DNA of 64,000 nt, from positions 930,001 through 994,000 of the forward strand of contig NZ_CP133217.1 of assembly GCF_030930995.1 (NCBI RefSeq), read 5' to 3'. Positions 1 to 9,705 of this stretch are shown piece by piece (the stretch's first letter is position 1; the number at the start of each line of letters is the position of its first letter). Below the pieces are notes generated by a model. It did not search any database and was not told the origin of the DNA. It saw only the letters and a program-made list of their open reading frames with translations. This DNA is from Thiothrix subterranea. Its GTDB lineage: Bacteria > Pseudomonadota > Gammaproteobacteria > Thiotrichales > Thiotrichaceae. A program made the position numbers and the translations under genes.

Positions 1-850
1 CGTGATAGCGAAAACCTTCCTGTTGTTTGAGGGAAGCATCGTGTTCTTCGTCAATCACAATCAGCGCGAGGTGGGGTGCAGGGGTGAAAATCGCCGAGCG
101 CGTGCCAATAATGATTTGCGCCGCGCCGCTGCGGGCTTGCAACCACGCTTTGAGGCGGTCGCCATCACTCAAGCCGGAGTGCAAACATGCCATCGGGGTA
201 TCGCCAAAAAAATGGGCAAAACGTAACAGCAATTGTGGAGTCAAGCCGATTTCGGGAACGATGACCAGCACTTGTTTTCCCGCTGCAAACAGTGGCGCAA
301 TCAGGCGCAGGTAAATTTCGGTTTTGCCGCTGCCAGTAATGCCGTGCAATAAGATCGGGCGACGCGGGATTTGTGCATTCCATTGCTGGATGTAGTGCAG
401 GCATTGTTGTTGTTCGTCCGTCAATTGCAAGCGGGCGGGGTTGGGTGATGTTGCAGCGGTCGGGGTCGACGACACCAGCAATTTTTGCAGGCGCGTGGAA
501 AGTGGTTTTGGTTTGCGCAACGCAACGGGCAAGGCGGAAAAAATCACTTCGCCCACCGGGTGGTGGTAATAACGCGCCGCCCATTGCAACAATTCCAGCA
601 AATGCGCATCGGGCAGTGGCATCGCATCAAGCACGGCATCCACGGGCTTGATGGTAAACGGCGCATCGGGGTTGTCAGTCTCTGGCGCACGTTCGGCACT
701 GATCACCAAACCGACGGACTGTTGCTTGCCAAACGGCACGAGAACGCGCGTCCCGACCGGTAGCGCGGCATCGGCATAATGGGAGTAACTGAGCAAGGTG
801 CGCAGTGGGCGTGGCACTGCAATTTGGAGGGTGTAGGCGGTTTGACTCAT
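1..850 (-). CDS. priA: Primosomal protein N' (PriA), N-terminal part, cut by window edge
   Basis: PriA is the 3'-5' helicase that reloads the replisome at stalled forks. The frame is open from the ATG at 850 to base 1, giving about 283 residues; the rest lies outside the window. The N-terminal DNA-binding region (VPRPLRTLLSYSH, then VGTRVLVPFGKQ) is followed by a P-loop, GITGSGKTEIYL, near residue 172, by IIGTRSAIFTP, and by a DEEHD Walker B box near residue 266. This is the PriA order. The gene faces away from the Fic gene across an intergenic region rich in DnaA-box-like sites. Identity is secure; only the 3' part is missing. Confidence 0.95.
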   Translation of the reverse strand, partial: MSQTAYTLQIAVPRPLRTLLSYSHYADAALPVGTRVLVPFGKQQSVGLVISAERAPETDNPDAPFTIKPVDAVLDAMPLPDAHLLELLQWAARYYHHPVGEVIFSALPVALRKPKPLSTRLQKLLVSSTPTAATSPNPARLQLTDEQQQCLHYIQQWNAQIPRRPILLHGITGSGKTEIYLRLIAPLFAAGKQVLVIVPEIGLTPQLLLRFAHFFGDTPMACLHSGLSDGDRLKAWLQARSGAAQIIIGTRSAIFTPAPHLALIVIDEEHDASLKQQEGFRYH

Positions 851-917
851 GCGGGCAAGTTTAGCGGAAGCTTGCCCAAACCTTAACAACTACTTGCTAC
901 ATAAGCGGAAATTCGGG

Positions 918-1119
918 TTATGCACAGAACCTGTGGATAACTCTGTGGATGAACGGCAAAAAGTGGCGGCTACGCCTTGTCAAATAAGCACTTATGCACT
1001 TTGAATAAAAATTAACCCACATTGCTTTAGTATATAAATATCAGTAACTTAAATTATTTTTTCACGCAGTTCTTGACAAACTAAGCGTAAATATGAAAGT
1101 AAGGTTACAGTGTGGACAA
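918..1119. other. Cluster of DnaA-box-like sites with AT-rich stretch
   Basis: The priA-fic intergenic region (851-1323) holds two exact DnaA boxes of the form TTATNCACA: TTATGCACA at 918-926 and, on the other strand, TGTGGATAA at 932-940. One-mismatch forms lie at 944-952, 992-1000 and 1111-1119. Between the fourth and fifth, about 1001-1075 is very AT-rich. Clustered DnaA boxes beside an easily melted stretch are typical of replication origins and of DnaA-titrating loci. No dnaA, gidA or parAB gene is visible, so calling it an origin is speculative. The remainder, to 1323, is non-coding and must contain the fic promoter. Confidence 0.45.
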
Positions 1120-1323
1120 CTCTTAAAACCGTGCCGTGAAACTAAACGCTAAGGCAGCGCATCAAGCATGGTTCAGAAATCCAGAAAATGCTAAAGTAAC
1201 GCTTCGTTTTATGGTGAAGAATTGATTACGACCATTTGACCTCTACAAGTGCCTGATTTCTCAATTTTAGCTGCGAACCACGCTCTCATATGCTGTGAAT
1301 GTTATATCCCATGCGAGCAAACC

Positions 1324-2082
1324 ATGAATAGCTTGGATTTTACCGAACTCGATGCACTCAAAGCTCGGCTAGACACCTATCGTCCACTGCCGCAATCCCT
1401 GCTGCGCAACCTGCAAGAGGACTTAGTGTTGCGTTGGACATACCATTCCAACGCTATCGAAGGCAACACGCTGACTCTGTTGGAAACCAAAGTGGTGCTG
1501 GAAGGCATTACTATTGGTGGCAAGCTATTACGCGAACATTTTGAGGCGATCAATCATCGGGATGCGATTGAATACGTCATGGCAATCGTCGCCAATGCCG
1601 AGCCATTTTCCGAATGGCAAATCCGCAATATTCACCGCTTGGTGCTCAAAAATATCGACGACGACAACGCCGGACGTTATCGCAGTTTGAATGTGATTAT
1701 CAGCGGCGCACGCCACACCCCACCCGATTGCTTGCAAGTCCCCGAACAGATGCAGGCATTGATCCATTGGTATGAAACGGCGGCAACGACCCTACACCCC
1801 GTCGAACGCGCGGCACGTTTGCACGGCGATTTTGTAAAAATTCACCCATTTGTTGACGGTAACGGGCGCACCGCACGTCTCTTGATGAACCTTGAGCTGA
1901 TGAAGTCCGGTTTTCCACCTGCCATCTTACCCGTCGAAAAACGCTTGGCGTACTACGAAGCCCTTGATCAGGCGCACGTTGACCACGATTACAGCCGCTT
2001 CATTGCCCTGATTAGTGCCTGTGTGGAAGAAAGTTTCTCCCCCTACTGGCATGTTTTAGGAACGCCAAAAGTGCTACAGTAA
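1324..2082 (+). CDS. Fic family AMP/NMP-transferase
   Basis: Fic proteins transfer AMP or another nucleotide-derived moiety to target hydroxyl groups. The 252-residue product has the catalytic box HPFVDGNGRTAR near residue 173 and, near residue 42, SNAIEGN, which fits the inhibitory (S/T)xxxE(G/N) helix of class II Fic enzymes that keeps them inactive until displaced. I chose the ATG at 1324 because the family homology starts there; the frame is open further upstream to 1249. No separate antitoxin is adjacent, as expected for a self-inhibited class II protein. The target cannot be told. A second, different Fic gene lies at 28887-29960. Confidence 0.9.
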   Translation: MNSLDFTELDALKARLDTYRPLPQSLLRNLQEDLVLRWTYHSNAIEGNTLTLLETKVVLEGITIGGKLLREHFEAINHRDAIEYVMAIVANAEPFSEWQIRNIHRLVLKNIDDDNAGRYRSLNVIISGARHTPPDCLQVPEQMQALIHWYETAATTLHPVERAARLHGDFVKIHPFVDGNGRTARLLMNLELMKSGFPPAILPVEKRLAYYEALDQAHVDHDYSRFIALISACVEESFSPYWHVLGTPKVLQ

Positions 2083-2121
2083 CACCCCATTACGCCCCAT
2101 CAGATTTTACGAGGATTCCCA

Positions 2122-3744
2122 GTGCTAGTTGCTGCCAATGTCACCATCCAGTTCGGTGCTAAACCGCTATTCGATAACGTTTCCGTCAAATTCGGCGACG
2201 GCAACCGCTACGGCTTGATCGGGGCAAACGGCTCCGGCAAATCCACTTTCATGAAAATTCTCTGCGGGCAATTAGAGCCAACGGCAGGTAACGTGTCCAA
2301 AGACCCGCACGAACGCATCGCCTATTTGCGCCAAGACCAGTTCGGTTTTGAAGACGTGCGCGTGCTGGATGTGGTGCTGATGGGGCACGAGGAAATGTGG
2401 AAAGTCATGTCCGCCAAGGATGCGATTTACGCCAATATGGACGCGACCGAAGACGATTACATGCGGGCGGCGGAACTCGAAGGGCAGTTCGCGGAAATGG
2501 ATGGCTACACCGCCGAATCGCGTGCCGGTGAATTGCTGATGGCGGTCGGCATCCCCATCGAACAGCATCAAGGCCCGATGAGCCAAGTCGCCCCCGGTTG
2601 GAAATTGCGCGTCTTGCTGTGCCAAGCCCTGTTCGCCAACCCCGATATTTTGTTGCTGGACGAACCGACCAACAACCTCGACATCAATACCATCCGCTGG
2701 TTGGAAGAAACGCTCAATAACCGCGATTCCACCATGATCATCATCTCGCATGACCGCCACTTTTTGAACCAAGTGTGTACGCACACGGCGGATTTGGACT
2801 TCGGTAAAATCCAGATTTATTCTGGCAACTACGACGACTTCATGGAAGCCTCCACCCAAGCGCGTGAACGCCAAGCCAATGCCAACGCTAAGGCAAAAGA
2901 CCGCATTCTGGAATTGCAAGACTTCGTGCGCCGCTTCTCTGCCAACAAATCCAAGGCAAAACAAGCCACTAGCCGCCGCAAGCTGATCGACAAACTCAAG
3001 CCGGAAGACATCAAGCCATCCAGCCGCCAATACCCGTGGATTCGCTTTGAGTACGATGAAAAAGAACGCCTGCACCGTTTCGCCGTCGAGGTCAACAACC
3101 TCACTTTCGGCTACGACGGCATGGACAAGCCGCTGATCAATAACTTCAGCTTTGCGATTGAAGCGGGTGAGAAAGTTGGCATCATCGGCGAAAACGGCGT
3201 GGGTAAAACCACCCTGCTCAAACTGCTCGAAGGCAAATTGCAGCCGCAGAAAGGCAGCATTAAGTGGGCTGAAAAAGTACGCATTTCCAGCTACGAGCAA
3301 GACCACGAAGACGATTTCAAAAGCGACATCAGCCTCACCGATTGGATGGCGGATTACGTGCGTAAAAGCGGCTACGAAGGTGAAGACGCTGAAACTCAAA
3401 ACCGTGGCACATTGGGGCGTTTGCTGTTCGGCGGCGATACCGTGAAAAAGCCAGTGCGCGTACTGTCGGGTGGTGAAAAAGGGCGGATGATTTTCGGCAA
3501 AATGATGCTGTCGCGCACCAATGTCATGCTGATGGACGAACCGACTAACCACTTGGACATGGAATCCATCGAATCCCTCAACGGTGGTCTGGATCGTTAC
3601 GACGGCACATTAATGTTTGTATCGCATGACCGTGTGTTCGTTGGCTCATTGGCGACGCGCATTTTTGACATGAAAGGTGATGGCACGATTGTGGATTACC
3701 GTGGGACTTACGAAGACTACTTAAGCAGCCAAGGCTTAGACTAA
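2122..3744 (+). CDS. ybiT: ABC-F family ATPase, YbiT type
   Basis: This 540-residue soluble protein has two ABC nucleotide-binding domains and no membrane segments. ABC-F proteins bind the ribosomal E site and rescue or regulate translation. Walker A boxes are GANGSGKST (near residue 35) and GENGVGKTT (near residue 357). Signature regions are QVAPGWKLR and LSGGEKGR, and Walker B boxes end in [11 protein letters not shown] and [10 protein letters not shown]. The start region and the inter-domain linker closely resemble Escherichia coli YbiT. The start is GTG at 2122 with GAGG at 2111-2114. It lies 39 bases after the Fic gene and ends at a strong hairpin shared with convergent fusA. Confidence 0.92.
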   Translation: MLVAANVTIQFGAKPLFDNVSVKFGDGNRYGLIGANGSGKSTFMKILCGQLEPTAGNVSKDPHERIAYLRQDQFGFEDVRVLDVVLMGHEEMWKVMSAKDAIYANMDATEDDYMRAAELEGQFAEMDGYTAESRAGELLMAVGIPIEQHQGPMSQVAPGWKLRVLLCQALFANPDILLLDEPTNNLDINTIRWLEETLNNRDSTMIIISHDRHFLNQVCTHTADLDFGKIQIYSGNYDDFMEASTQARERQANANAKAKDRILELQDFVRRFSANKSKAKQATSRRKLIDKLKPEDIKPSSRQYPWIRFEYDEKERLHRFAVEVNNLTFGYDGMDKPLINNFSFAIEAGEKVGIIGENGVGKTTLLKLLEGKLQPQKGSIKWAEKVRISSYEQDHEDDFKSDISLTDWMADYVRKSGYEGEDAETQNRGTLGRLLFGGDTVKKPVRVLSGGEKGRMIFGKMMLSRTNVMLMDEPTNHLDMESIESLNGGLDRYDGTLMFVSHDRVFVGSLATRIFDMKGDGTIVDYRGTYEDYLSSQGLD

Positions 3745-3763
3745 CGCCAGTTGGCCTAATGTG

Positions 3764-3797
3764 AAAAAGGGTGAGACGCTACCGCCTCACCCTTTTT
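3764..3797. terminator. Bidirectional intrinsic terminator
   Basis: A perfect 12-bp inverted repeat (AAAAAGGGTGAG at 3764-3775 and CTCACCCTTTTT at 3786-3797) with a 10-base loop lies between convergent ybiT and fusA. The T run at one end and A run at the other make it a good terminator for both genes. Confidence 0.88.
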
Positions 3798-3820
3798 AAT
3801 GCTGTCAAAAACCGAGAATC

Positions 3821-5917
3821 TTACTTCTCAGCTTCCAACGCTTTCTTACGTTCTTGCGCTTCTTTGATAACCTGTTCGGAAACCGATTTCGGGCAAGCCG
3901 CGTAATGTGAGAATTCCATCGAGAACTGACCACGACCAGATGTCATAGTACGCAGATCACCGATGTAACCAAACATTTCAGAAAGCGGTACGTCAGCCTT
4001 AATACGTGCACCGATAGGTGCGGTATCTTGGGATTTGATCATCGCACGGCGACGGTTCAAGTCACCGATCACGTCACCCACGTGAGAGTCTGGTGCGAAC
4101 ACGTCAACTTTCATGATCGGCTCAAGGATTTGCGGACCAGCTTTAGGCATGGTTTGACGGTAGCCGCCTTTCGCCGCAATTTCAAACGCGATGGCAGAGG
4201 AGTCAACCGCGTGGAAACCACCTTCGCGCAACGTCACTTTCACGTCAACCACCGGGTAGCCAGCCAATGGACCTTTTACCATGCTTTCCTTGAAGCCTTT
4301 GTCGATCGCAGGCCAGAATTCGCGTGGTACAGAACCACCCACGACCACGGATTCAAAACCGTAACCAGCGCCGACTTCGTTCGGTTCGATGGTGTAGTCG
4401 ATTTTACCGTATTGACCAGAACCACCGGACTGCTTCTTGTGGGTGTAGCTGTCTTCGATGCGTTGTGTGATGGATTCGCGGTAAGCAACTTGTGGTTTAC
4501 CGACGTTAACTTCCACACCGTGAGTACGCAGCAGGATGTCGACTTTGATGTCCAAGTGCAATTCGCCCATGCCTTTGAGGATGGTTTCGCCGGTTTCTTG
4601 GTCAGTTTCGATACGGAAAGATGGGTCTTCTTTCGCCATCTTGTTGAGGGCGACACCCATTTTCTCTGCACCGGCTTTGTTCTTCGGTGAGATAGCCAGC
4701 GAGATAACCGGATCAGGGAATACCATCGGTTCGAGGGTTGCAGGGTTTTTCGGATCACACAGGGTATGACCAGTCTGCACGTTTTTCAGACCAACCAATG
4801 CAATGATGTCGCCCGCTTGTGCGAAGTCAATCGCGTTTGCGTCGTCAGCGTGCATTTCCACCATGCGGCCTACCCGTTCGGTTTTGCCGGTGAAGGTGTT
4901 GAGGATGGTGTCGCCAGTCTTCATCGTACCGGAATAGATACGGGTAAAGGTCAACGCGCCGTATTTGTCGTCCATGATTTTGAACGCCAAGGCACGCAAT
5001 GGGCGGTTAGCATCAACAATCGCGAATTCACCGGTAGCGTTGCCTTCCAAGTCGACTTCAGGCTGTGGTTTTACGTCAATCGGGCTTGGCAGGTAGTCAA
5101 CTACGCCGTCCAACACCAACTGCACGCCTTTGTTTTTGAAGGAAGAGCCTGCGAAGGTTGGGAAGAAGTCCAGCGCAATCGTGCCTTTACGGATGCAACG
5201 CTTGATGTCTTCCAAGGCTGGTTCTTCACCACCGAGGTACATTTCCATCAGATCGTCGTCTTGCTCGACGGCCATTTCGATCATCTTTTCGCGCCATTCT
5301 TCGACCAGACCTTCCATATCCGCCGGAACGTCTTCAATGGTGTACTTCATCGGGTCGCCGGAGCTGTCCCACACCCATGCTTTACGGGTTAACAGGTCAA
5401 CCACGCCCACGAAGTTGTCTTCCAGACCGATCGGTAATGTCATTGGCATTGGGCGTGCGCCGAGTACGTCTTCTACCTGTTTGACTACGCGGTAGTAGTC
5501 AGCACCGATACGGTCGAGTTTGTTGATGTAAATAACACGGGCAACGCCAGAGTCATTCGCATAACGCCAGTTGGTTTCTGATTGAGGTTCAACACCGCCG
5601 GAACCGCAGAATACGCCTACGCCGCCATCGAGAACTTTCAAAGAACGGTAAACTTCAATGGTGAAGTCAACGTGCCCTGGGGTGTCGATAACGTTGAAAC
5701 GGTGACCTTTCCAGAAACAGGTGGTCGCTGCCGACTGGATGGTGATCCCGCGCTCAGCTTCCTGCGCCATGAAGTCCATGGTGGATGCGCCATCGTGAAC
5801 TTCACCCAGCTTATGGATTTTACCTGTTAATTTCAGGATACGTTCTGTGGTGGTGGTTTTGCCCGCGTCAACGTGGGCAAAAATGCCGATATTCCGGTAA
5901 AGTGTTAAGTCAGTCAT
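3821..5917 (-). CDS. fusA: Elongation factor G, EF-G2/FusB-type paralogue
   Basis: EF-G is the GTPase driving ribosome translocation and, with RRF, recycling. The 698-residue length and all five domains fit. G1 is AHVDAGKTT, followed by [13 protein letters not shown] and NKLDR. The N-terminus ([13 protein letters not shown]) and the stretch [21 protein letters not shown] match the second EF-G paralogue found in Vibrio, Pseudomonas and relatives rather than the str-operon copy. Consistent with that, rpsL, rpsG and tuf are not adjacent. Transcribed alone, ending at the shared terminator. Whether it acts in elongation or mainly in recycling cannot be read from sequence. Confidence 0.95.
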   Translation of the reverse strand: MTDLTLYRNIGIFAHVDAGKTTTTERILKLTGKIHKLGEVHDGASTMDFMAQEAERGITIQSAATTCFWKGHRFNVIDTPGHVDFTIEVYRSLKVLDGGVGVFCGSGGVEPQSETNWRYANDSGVARVIYINKLDRIGADYYRVVKQVEDVLGARPMPMTLPIGLEDNFVGVVDLLTRKAWVWDSSGDPMKYTIEDVPADMEGLVEEWREKMIEMAVEQDDDLMEMYLGGEEPALEDIKRCIRKGTIALDFFPTFAGSSFKNKGVQLVLDGVVDYLPSPIDVKPQPEVDLEGNATGEFAIVDANRPLRALAFKIMDDKYGALTFTRIYSGTMKTGDTILNTFTGKTERVGRMVEMHADDANAIDFAQAGDIIALVGLKNVQTGHTLCDPKNPATLEPMVFPDPVISLAISPKNKAGAEKMGVALNKMAKEDPSFRIETDQETGETILKGMGELHLDIKVDILLRTHGVEVNVGKPQVAYRESITQRIEDSYTHKKQSGGSGQYGKIDYTIEPNEVGAGYGFESVVVGGSVPREFWPAIDKGFKESMVKGPLAGYPVVDVKVTLREGGFHAVDSSAIAFEIAAKGGYRQTMPKAGPQILEPIMKVDVFAPDSHVGDVIGDLNRRRAMIKSQDTAPIGARIKADVPLSEMFGYIGDLRTMTSGRGQFSMEFSHYAACPKSVSEQVIKEAQERKKALEAEK

Positions 5918-5965
5918 GTGTCCAAATCTCTAAGAATAAGCGCAGGAACTGCGGATAAGGGGGCG

Positions 5966-5994
5966 ATTGTAATCCATCTTGGAGCATGGAGTAA
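5966..5994 (-). promoter_or_regulatory. Candidate sigma70 promoter for fusA
   Basis: On the minus strand, TTACTC (5994-5989) and TACAAT (5971-5966) are separated by 17 bases, about 50 bases before the fusA ATG. The -35 is weak and the -10 good. The rest of the divergent 5918-6319 region shows no gene. Confidence 0.4.
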
Positions 5995-6260
5995 GGGGAA
6001 ATTCAAGCAGGAATTGCAGAAACCCATGATTTTTCTGTTATCACACGCGGAACGACGGCATTCGACTTGCAGCGCTGCACAGAATCTGCAAATGATTTCC
6101 GACGGATCTCCACATTATGGGGATAAAGCCTGCACATCGCCTCGGTAGCATACATTCCTGACACTACTCACCGAAACGGGTACTGACGATGACAACAATA
6201 ATCTTTAGATTACGGTCAGTTTTCCCGGCGGGTTTACACAAATCCGTAGACTCCTGGATT

Positions 6261-6313
6261 CCGATCGACGGCGCGACACCCGTTGATCGGAGTTTTCTAT
6301 TTTTTGCTACAAT
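6261..6313 (+). promoter_or_regulatory. Dyad and promoter in front of the two-component operon
   Basis: CCGATCGACGG (6261-6271) and CCGTTGATCGG (6280-6290) form an 11-bp inverted repeat with one mismatch and an 8-base loop. TTGATC (6283-6288) inside its right arm and TACAAT (6308-6313) could be -35 and -10 with a 19-base spacer. The T-rich sequence after the dyad means it could instead be a terminator or attenuator. The -10 sits 7 bases before the ATG and no Shine-Dalgarno is present, so the message may be leaderless. Confidence 0.4.
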
Positions 6314-6319
6314 ACTCCC

Positions 6320-7018
6320 ATGAATAAACATATCCTCATTGCCGACGACGACCCTCATATCCGCGATGTGATTAGCTTTGCGCTGGAAAAAGCCGGGATG
6401 CAAGTGACGCAAACCGAAGACGGTCGCCAAGCCCTCGACACCTTCCGCCGTCATACCGCTGATTTAATCGTACTCGACATTAATATGCCGGAACTCGACG
6501 GGCTGGAAGTTTGCCGTGAAATCCGTAAGTTTTCGGAAGTGCCGATTTTATTTCTCTCGTCCCGCGATGACGAAATTGACCGGATTCTAGGCTTGGAAAT
6601 CGGTGGCGATGATTACGTGACCAAACCGTTCAGCCCGCGTGAATTGGTGGCACGCATTAATGTCATCCTCAAACGCACGCAACAGCAGAGCAAAGCAGCG
6701 CCGGAGCCAGAGCACGGCACACTCCGTTACGGCAAGCTCAGTATTCAGCCCGAACAACACACCGCGAGTTGGGATGGCAAAGCGCTCAACCTAACCGCGA
6801 CTGAGTTCGCCATGCTGCAATTATTTGCCCGTCAACCCACCCGCGTTTTCAGCCGCGACAGCATTATGGGCAACGCTTACGACGGCAATGTGTATGTCAG
6901 TGACCGCACCATTGATAGCCATATTCGCCACATTCGCCAGAAATTTGCGGACATCGGCTGTGAAAATGTGATTGAAACGGTGCATGGAGTCGGTTATAAA
7001 CTTGCCACATGCCAATAA
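6320..7018 (+). CDS. OmpR/PhoB-family response regulator
   Basis: The 232-residue regulator has an N-terminal receiver domain with the acidic pair (ADDD) near residue 9, the phospho-acceptor Asp in IVLDINMPELDG (near residue 53) and the conserved Lys in VTKPFSPREL. A C-terminal winged-helix domain follows (LTATEFAMLQLF, then a VYVSDRTIDSHIRHIRQK recognition region). It overlaps the histidine kinase gene by 10 bases, so the two are co-translated partners. The stimulus and regulon are unknown. The dyad just upstream could be an autoregulatory site. Confidence 0.92.
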   Translation: MNKHILIADDDPHIRDVISFALEKAGMQVTQTEDGRQALDTFRRHTADLIVLDINMPELDGLEVCREIRKFSEVPILFLSSRDDEIDRILGLEIGGDDYVTKPFSPRELVARINVILKRTQQQSKAAPEPEHGTLRYGKLSIQPEQHTASWDGKALNLTATEFAMLQLFARQPTRVFSRDSIMGNAYDGNVYVSDRTIDSHIRHIRQKFADIGCENVIETVHGVGYKLATCQ

Positions 7019-8649
7019 ATGCCCGCCTACCATTGCCACGCAAAACGCTGTTCCGCTTGCGGAGTATTCTGCTGTTGGTGATGTTGGCGGTATTGGCACT
7101 GCCGTTGGGTGGGCTGTATTTTTTCCGTATTTACGAGAATGAGTTAGTCCAGCAAACCGAGTTGGAACTGATTTCGCAATCGGCAGCACTGGCGGCTACC
7201 TACCGGCAATTGGTGCGCCAGCAGCAGGGGGTTGAATACGGTTATATTCGGTTTTCTACGTCGTTGACCCAGCCCGATCTGCCGTATACCAAGGAACAGC
7301 CGCTGGACGATCCGTTTTACACGCCAGTTACGCCTAGCGTGGATTTGATTGCGCCGATTGAGCCGCCGCGCCCCGAAGCCCGCCCTAGCACCCAGGCGGT
7401 TGATCCTTTAGCCCGCCAGATTGGTGAGCAAATGAACCAAATATTGCGCGATACCCAGCAGGTGACGCTCTCCGGTATGCGTTTGCTCGACCCGAACGGT
7501 ACGGTGATTGCGGGGCGTGAAGAGGTCGGCTTGTCACTGGCACACATTCCCGAAGTCAAACAGGCGCTGCAAGGAAAATACGCCAGCGTGATCCGCCAGC
7601 GCATTTCTGACGAGCCACCACCACCGCTGTATTCGATCAGCCGGGGTAGCCAGATTCGGGTGTTCACGGCGTTCCCGATTATTGAGAGTGAACGTTTGCA
7701 AGGTGTGCTGCTGTTGTCGCGTACCCCGAATAATATTATCAAACACTTGTATGCGAATAAGGGCGTGGTATTGCTTGCTACCTTGAGCTTATTGGTACTG
7801 GCGGTATTATTGATTTTATTGGTGTCGTCGACGATTTCGCGCCCAATTCGCGAATTGTTGAAGCAAACTGAACGGGTGCGCCAAGGCGAACAGCGTGAAG
7901 TGCAAGCAATCCAGAATCCCGTCACCAAAGAAATTGCCCAACTGTCAGAAAGTTTTGCGGGAATGTCGCACGCACTGGCGGAACGTTCCGACTACATCCG
8001 CCGCTTTGCCACCCATGTGTCGCATGAATTCAAAACGCCCTTAACGGCAATGCAGGGCGCATTGGAATTGCTGCATGACCACATTGACACCATGCCCGCC
8101 GAACGCCGGGAAAAATTTATTCAAAACTTATTGGCGGATACTCAGCGCCTCAAACAATTGGTGAATCGCCTGTTGGAATTAGCGCGTGCGGATTCACTCG
8201 AAACCCGCAAAGAAACCAGCACGTTGCCTGCTTTGTTCAAAGCCTTGCACAACCGTTATCTGGAGCGGGGTTTGCAGGTGCGCATTCATAACGCCCTGCC
8301 TAATACACCGCTGGCGATTGCACCGGATGCGTTGGAAACCATTGTCATCAACCTATTCGATAACAGCTTGCAGCACGGTGCCAAGCGCGTGGATGTGTAC
8401 ACCCATGCTTCAGGGGATCAGTTGCGCTTGCGTTTGCACGACAACGGGGAAGGCATTTCAGCGGCAAATCGTGACAAGATTTTCACCCCATTTTTCACCA
8501 CCAAACGCACCAAAGGCGGGACGGGTTTGGGGTTGGAAATCGTTGCCTCCATTCTAAAAGCTTACAACGGCAGCATTCGGCTGGGGGATGTGACCCAAGG
8601 GGCGGAATTTATCCTGCTATTGTCGCTGGAAAAAAGCGAGGGGAAATAA
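7009..8649 (+). CDS. Sensor histidine kinase (HAMP, HisKA, HATPase)
   Basis: The 546-residue inner-membrane kinase is the partner of the upstream regulator. A membrane segment at about residues 17-38 is followed by a roughly 200-residue periplasmic sensor and a second segment at about 247-270 (VVLLATLSLLVLAVLLILLV). A HAMP linker precedes the H box VSHEFKTPL, the N box (NLFDNSLQHG), the G1 box HDNGEGIS, the F region FFTTKRTKGG and G2 GTGLGLEI. The sensor contains a Pro-rich stretch (EPPRPEARP). All catalytic motifs are present. The signal is not recognisable. Confidence 0.92.
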   Translation: MPINARLPLPRKTLFRLRSILLLVMLAVLALPLGGLYFFRIYENELVQQTELELISQSAALAATYRQLVRQQQGVEYGYIRFSTSLTQPDLPYTKEQPLDDPFYTPVTPSVDLIAPIEPPRPEARPSTQAVDPLARQIGEQMNQILRDTQQVTLSGMRLLDPNGTVIAGREEVGLSLAHIPEVKQALQGKYASVIRQRISDEPPPPLYSISRGSQIRVFTAFPIIESERLQGVLLLSRTPNNIIKHLYANKGVVLLATLSLLVLAVLLILLVSSTISRPIRELLKQTERVRQGEQREVQAIQNPVTKEIAQLSESFAGMSHALAERSDYIRRFATHVSHEFKTPLTAMQGALELLHDHIDTMPAERREKFIQNLLADTQRLKQLVNRLLELARADSLETRKETSTLPALFKALHNRYLERGLQVRIHNALPNTPLAIAPDALETIVINLFDNSLQHGAKRVDVYTHASGDQLRLRLHDNGEGISAANRDKIFTPFFTTKRTKGGTGLGLEIVASILKAYNGSIRLGDVTQGAEFILLLSLEKSEGK

Positions 8650-8752
8650 CGGCTATCGTTTTTCCACTACCGCTAACCCCGGTGCATTTTCCTTTGTTAG
8701 CGCCTGGCGTTACAGAATAGCCGTGACTTCACAATAGTATCGGGATCAGCGT

Positions 8753-9571
8753 ATGCGTTACCTCAAAGCCTTGTTATTGGTATTGCTCACTTGTCTGCCT
8801 TTGCAGCTCTGGGCATTCACCGCACCTGCTCAAGTTCAGGTGGAAAGCGAGTGGGGCGAAGCCAACCCCGATGACGTCAAAGCGGTGTTGAATTCAGTCA
8901 TCGAGGTCATTTCACCTTATATGGCGGGGCGCACCTTCGGCAATGTGATCGTCAGGAATGACAAAAGCGGCCCGATTGCGCTGTATGAAAAAAGCCCGAA
9001 TGATGAATACATCGTCATGCTCAATGTCGGTGGGCGTTACTGGGCGCAACTGGCTTACCAGTTTTCCCACGAAATGTGCCATTTGATCTCCAATTACGAC
9101 CTTGCCCCCAATAACATCACCCAGCAGCAATGGTTTGAAGAATCGTTGTGCGAAGCGTTCAGTTTGTTTGCCTTGGAAAAAATGGCACAACACTGGGAAG
9201 CCAATCCGCCTTACCCGCATTGGCAGGAATATGCCCCCAAATTCCGCGAATACCAGCAAGATATGTTCAAGCAAACCCATCGCCAGCTTCCCAAAAGCAT
9301 GAAATTACCCAAATGGTATCAAGCTTACGCCAAAACGCTCAGTGCTGACCCTTATGCGCAAGATCGTGACCTGAACGAATTGGTTGCCAACCAATTGTTA
9401 CCTATTTTTGCAGCAAAACCAGAGACGTGGATAACCCTTAATTATTTAAACCTTGGTGAAGATAGCGGGGATAAAACACTGGATAAATACCTAACGGATT
9501 GGGAAAACAATGTACCGTCTACTTGGCAGCCAACGATTCAAGAAATTAAGAAAATTCTAATAAAGAGCTAA
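8753..9571 (+). CDS. Exported protein with HExxH zinc-peptidase-like motif
   Basis: I do not recognise a named family. The 272-residue product begins with a clear signal peptide (MRYLKALLLVLLTCLPLQLWA). HEMCH at residues 106-110 fits the zinc-binding HExxH motif, and an acidic run, WFEESLCEAF at about 127-136, could give the third zinc ligand as in gluzincins. It is therefore probably a periplasmic metal-dependent peptidase or a relative. It lies 103 bases after the kinase gene on the same strand and could be under its control, but no promoter evidence links them. Confidence 0.65.
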   Translation: MRYLKALLLVLLTCLPLQLWAFTAPAQVQVESEWGEANPDDVKAVLNSVIEVISPYMAGRTFGNVIVRNDKSGPIALYEKSPNDEYIVMLNVGGRYWAQLAYQFSHEMCHLISNYDLAPNNITQQQWFEESLCEAFSLFALEKMAQHWEANPPYPHWQEYAPKFREYQQDMFKQTHRQLPKSMKLPKWYQAYAKTLSADPYAQDRDLNELVANQLLPIFAAKPETWITLNYLNLGEDSGDKTLDKYLTDWENNVPSTWQPTIQEIKKILIKS

Positions 9572-9705
9572 GCAACAAGCCGCTCTTCGGAAAAAGGTTT
9601 TTTGTGCGAATAAATTATTTTATTATACTCTATACAAAAATATGAACTTTCAAACTGACTGCCTGTCATAAAAATTAACAACAGCAGACAGGAAGGGATA
9701 CTAGG

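Noticed and set aside
2272-3552. 426-codon open frame antisense to ybiT
   Set aside because: It is a by-product of the GC-rich codon pattern of ybiT. The predicted protein has no domain pattern and no ribosome site, while ybiT is strongly supported.
6320-8649. Dedicated sortase-system regulator and kinase
   Set aside because: No sortase or LPXTG-type gene is nearby and the kinase is shorter than I would expect for that family.
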